NCBI GenBank assembly: GCA_046760905.1
Contig: JBHIFB010000171.1
Location: 1-5,768, forward strand
DNA length: 5,768 nt
Direction of reading: 5' to 3'
Source of the DNA: JBHIFB01 sp046760905
GTDB lineage: Bacteria > Gemmatimonadota > CAZMKB01
The translations under genes were made by a program, and so were the position numbers. The notes under the pieces are model-generated. The model saw only the letters and a list, made by a program, of their open reading frames with translations. It did no database searches and was not told where the DNA came from. This document shows positions 5,493 through 5,768 of this stretch, one piece after another (the first letter of the stretch is position 1; each line of letters starts with the position of its first letter).

Positions 5493-5768
5493 CTATTGAA
5501 ATGCGATCTTTTCGTGCCTGGTCCCCTCAACCACCAGAAGATCAAAAACCTCAGAATCCCAGATATCTTCACCGTAGATGCCGACTCGTCCTTTAACAGT
5601 ATATAAGCCCTCTTCCACAAAATCTGGGATAGGCACCTCCACCGTCCTACTCCAAACTCCCGGTGGGATCACTATATCTAAATCTCTCAATGCAACTCCA
5701 CTCAGCGGTCCGCTGAAATCTATCCAGCCATCGATTGTGTGTGGATAGGGGGTGGGATTCTCCAACGA
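5493..5768 (-). CDS. C-terminal part of a probable extracytoplasmic beta-sandwich protein
   Basis: The - strand frame is open from the right edge to TAG at 5493-5495, giving 91 residues. The TTG near the edge should be read as an internal Leu; the true start lies beyond the window. The visible part looks like one immunoglobulin-like or similar beta-sandwich module: alternating hydrophobic strands, IVIPPGVWSRTVEVPIPDF, then the turn EEGLYTVKGRVGIYGEDIWD and a last strand FDLLVVEG before a short charged tail. The pattern (G-x-Y-T-x-x-G-x-V-G-x-Y, then D-S-x-x-F-x-x-x-V) recalls C-terminal modules of large secreted or surface proteins of several non-model bacterial phyla. Catalytic domain and signal peptide, if any, are not visible. 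It is on the same strand as the AAA+ gene, but about 250 bases and a strong promoter lie between them, so co-regulation is doubtful. Confidence 0.7.
   Translation of the reverse strand, partial: SLENPTPYPHTIDGWIDFSGPLSGVALRDLDIVIPPGVWSRTVEVPIPDFVEEGLYTVKGRVGIYGEDIWDSEVFDLLVVEGTRHEKIAFQ

Noticed and set aside
1..5768. CRISPR array, tRNA, rRNA, insertion sequence or attachment site
   Set aside because: I looked for regularly spaced repeats, cloverleaf-like segments, transposase motifs and terminal inverted repeats, and saw none.

Overview
The window carries a compact pupylation (prokaryotic ubiquitin-like protein) locus on the + strand, followed by an unrelated convergent gene block on the - strand. 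From left to right: the 3' two thirds of dop (the Pup deamidase/depupylase, cut by the left edge), a 73-codon pup gene with a near-perfect Shine-Dalgarno, and a complete pafA (Pup ligase) starting 6 bases after the pup stop. After a 98-base convergent gap come, on the - strand, a 621-residue AAA+ protein built on the sigma-54-activator ATPase fold, a 23-codon small ORF just upstream of it, a structured-looking leader, and a promoter matching the sigma-70 consensus at every position. At the right edge is the C-terminal part of a probable beta-sandwich protein, also on the - strand.

How the genes work together: PafA joins the side chain of the C-terminal Glu of Pup to lysines of target proteins, and Dop removes Pup again. 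Pup here already ends in Gly-Gly-Glu, so the deamidation step needed by GGQ-type Pups is not needed and Dop probably acts as a depupylase. No 20S proteasome genes (prcB, prcA) lie between pup and pafA, where mycobacteria have them. They may lie upstream of the window or be absent; the sequence cannot tell.

Organism: bacterial. The moderate GC content, AT-rich intergenic DNA, an AAA+ protein of the sigma-54-activator family and strong AGGAGGT-type ribosome sites do not look like a typical high-GC actinobacterium. I infer one of the non-actinobacterial lineages that carry a Pup or Pup-like system (for example Nitrospirae, Armatimonadetes or candidate phyla). I cannot name the phylum from this sequence.

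The least explained part is the region around 4900-5250 on the - strand. It has a perfect extended -10 promoter, a roughly 190-base leader with nested complementary stems, a 23-residue amphipathic small ORF with a good ribosome site, and then an AAA+ protein whose sigma-54-contact (GAFTGA) loop is not conserved and whose flanking domains I do not recognise.
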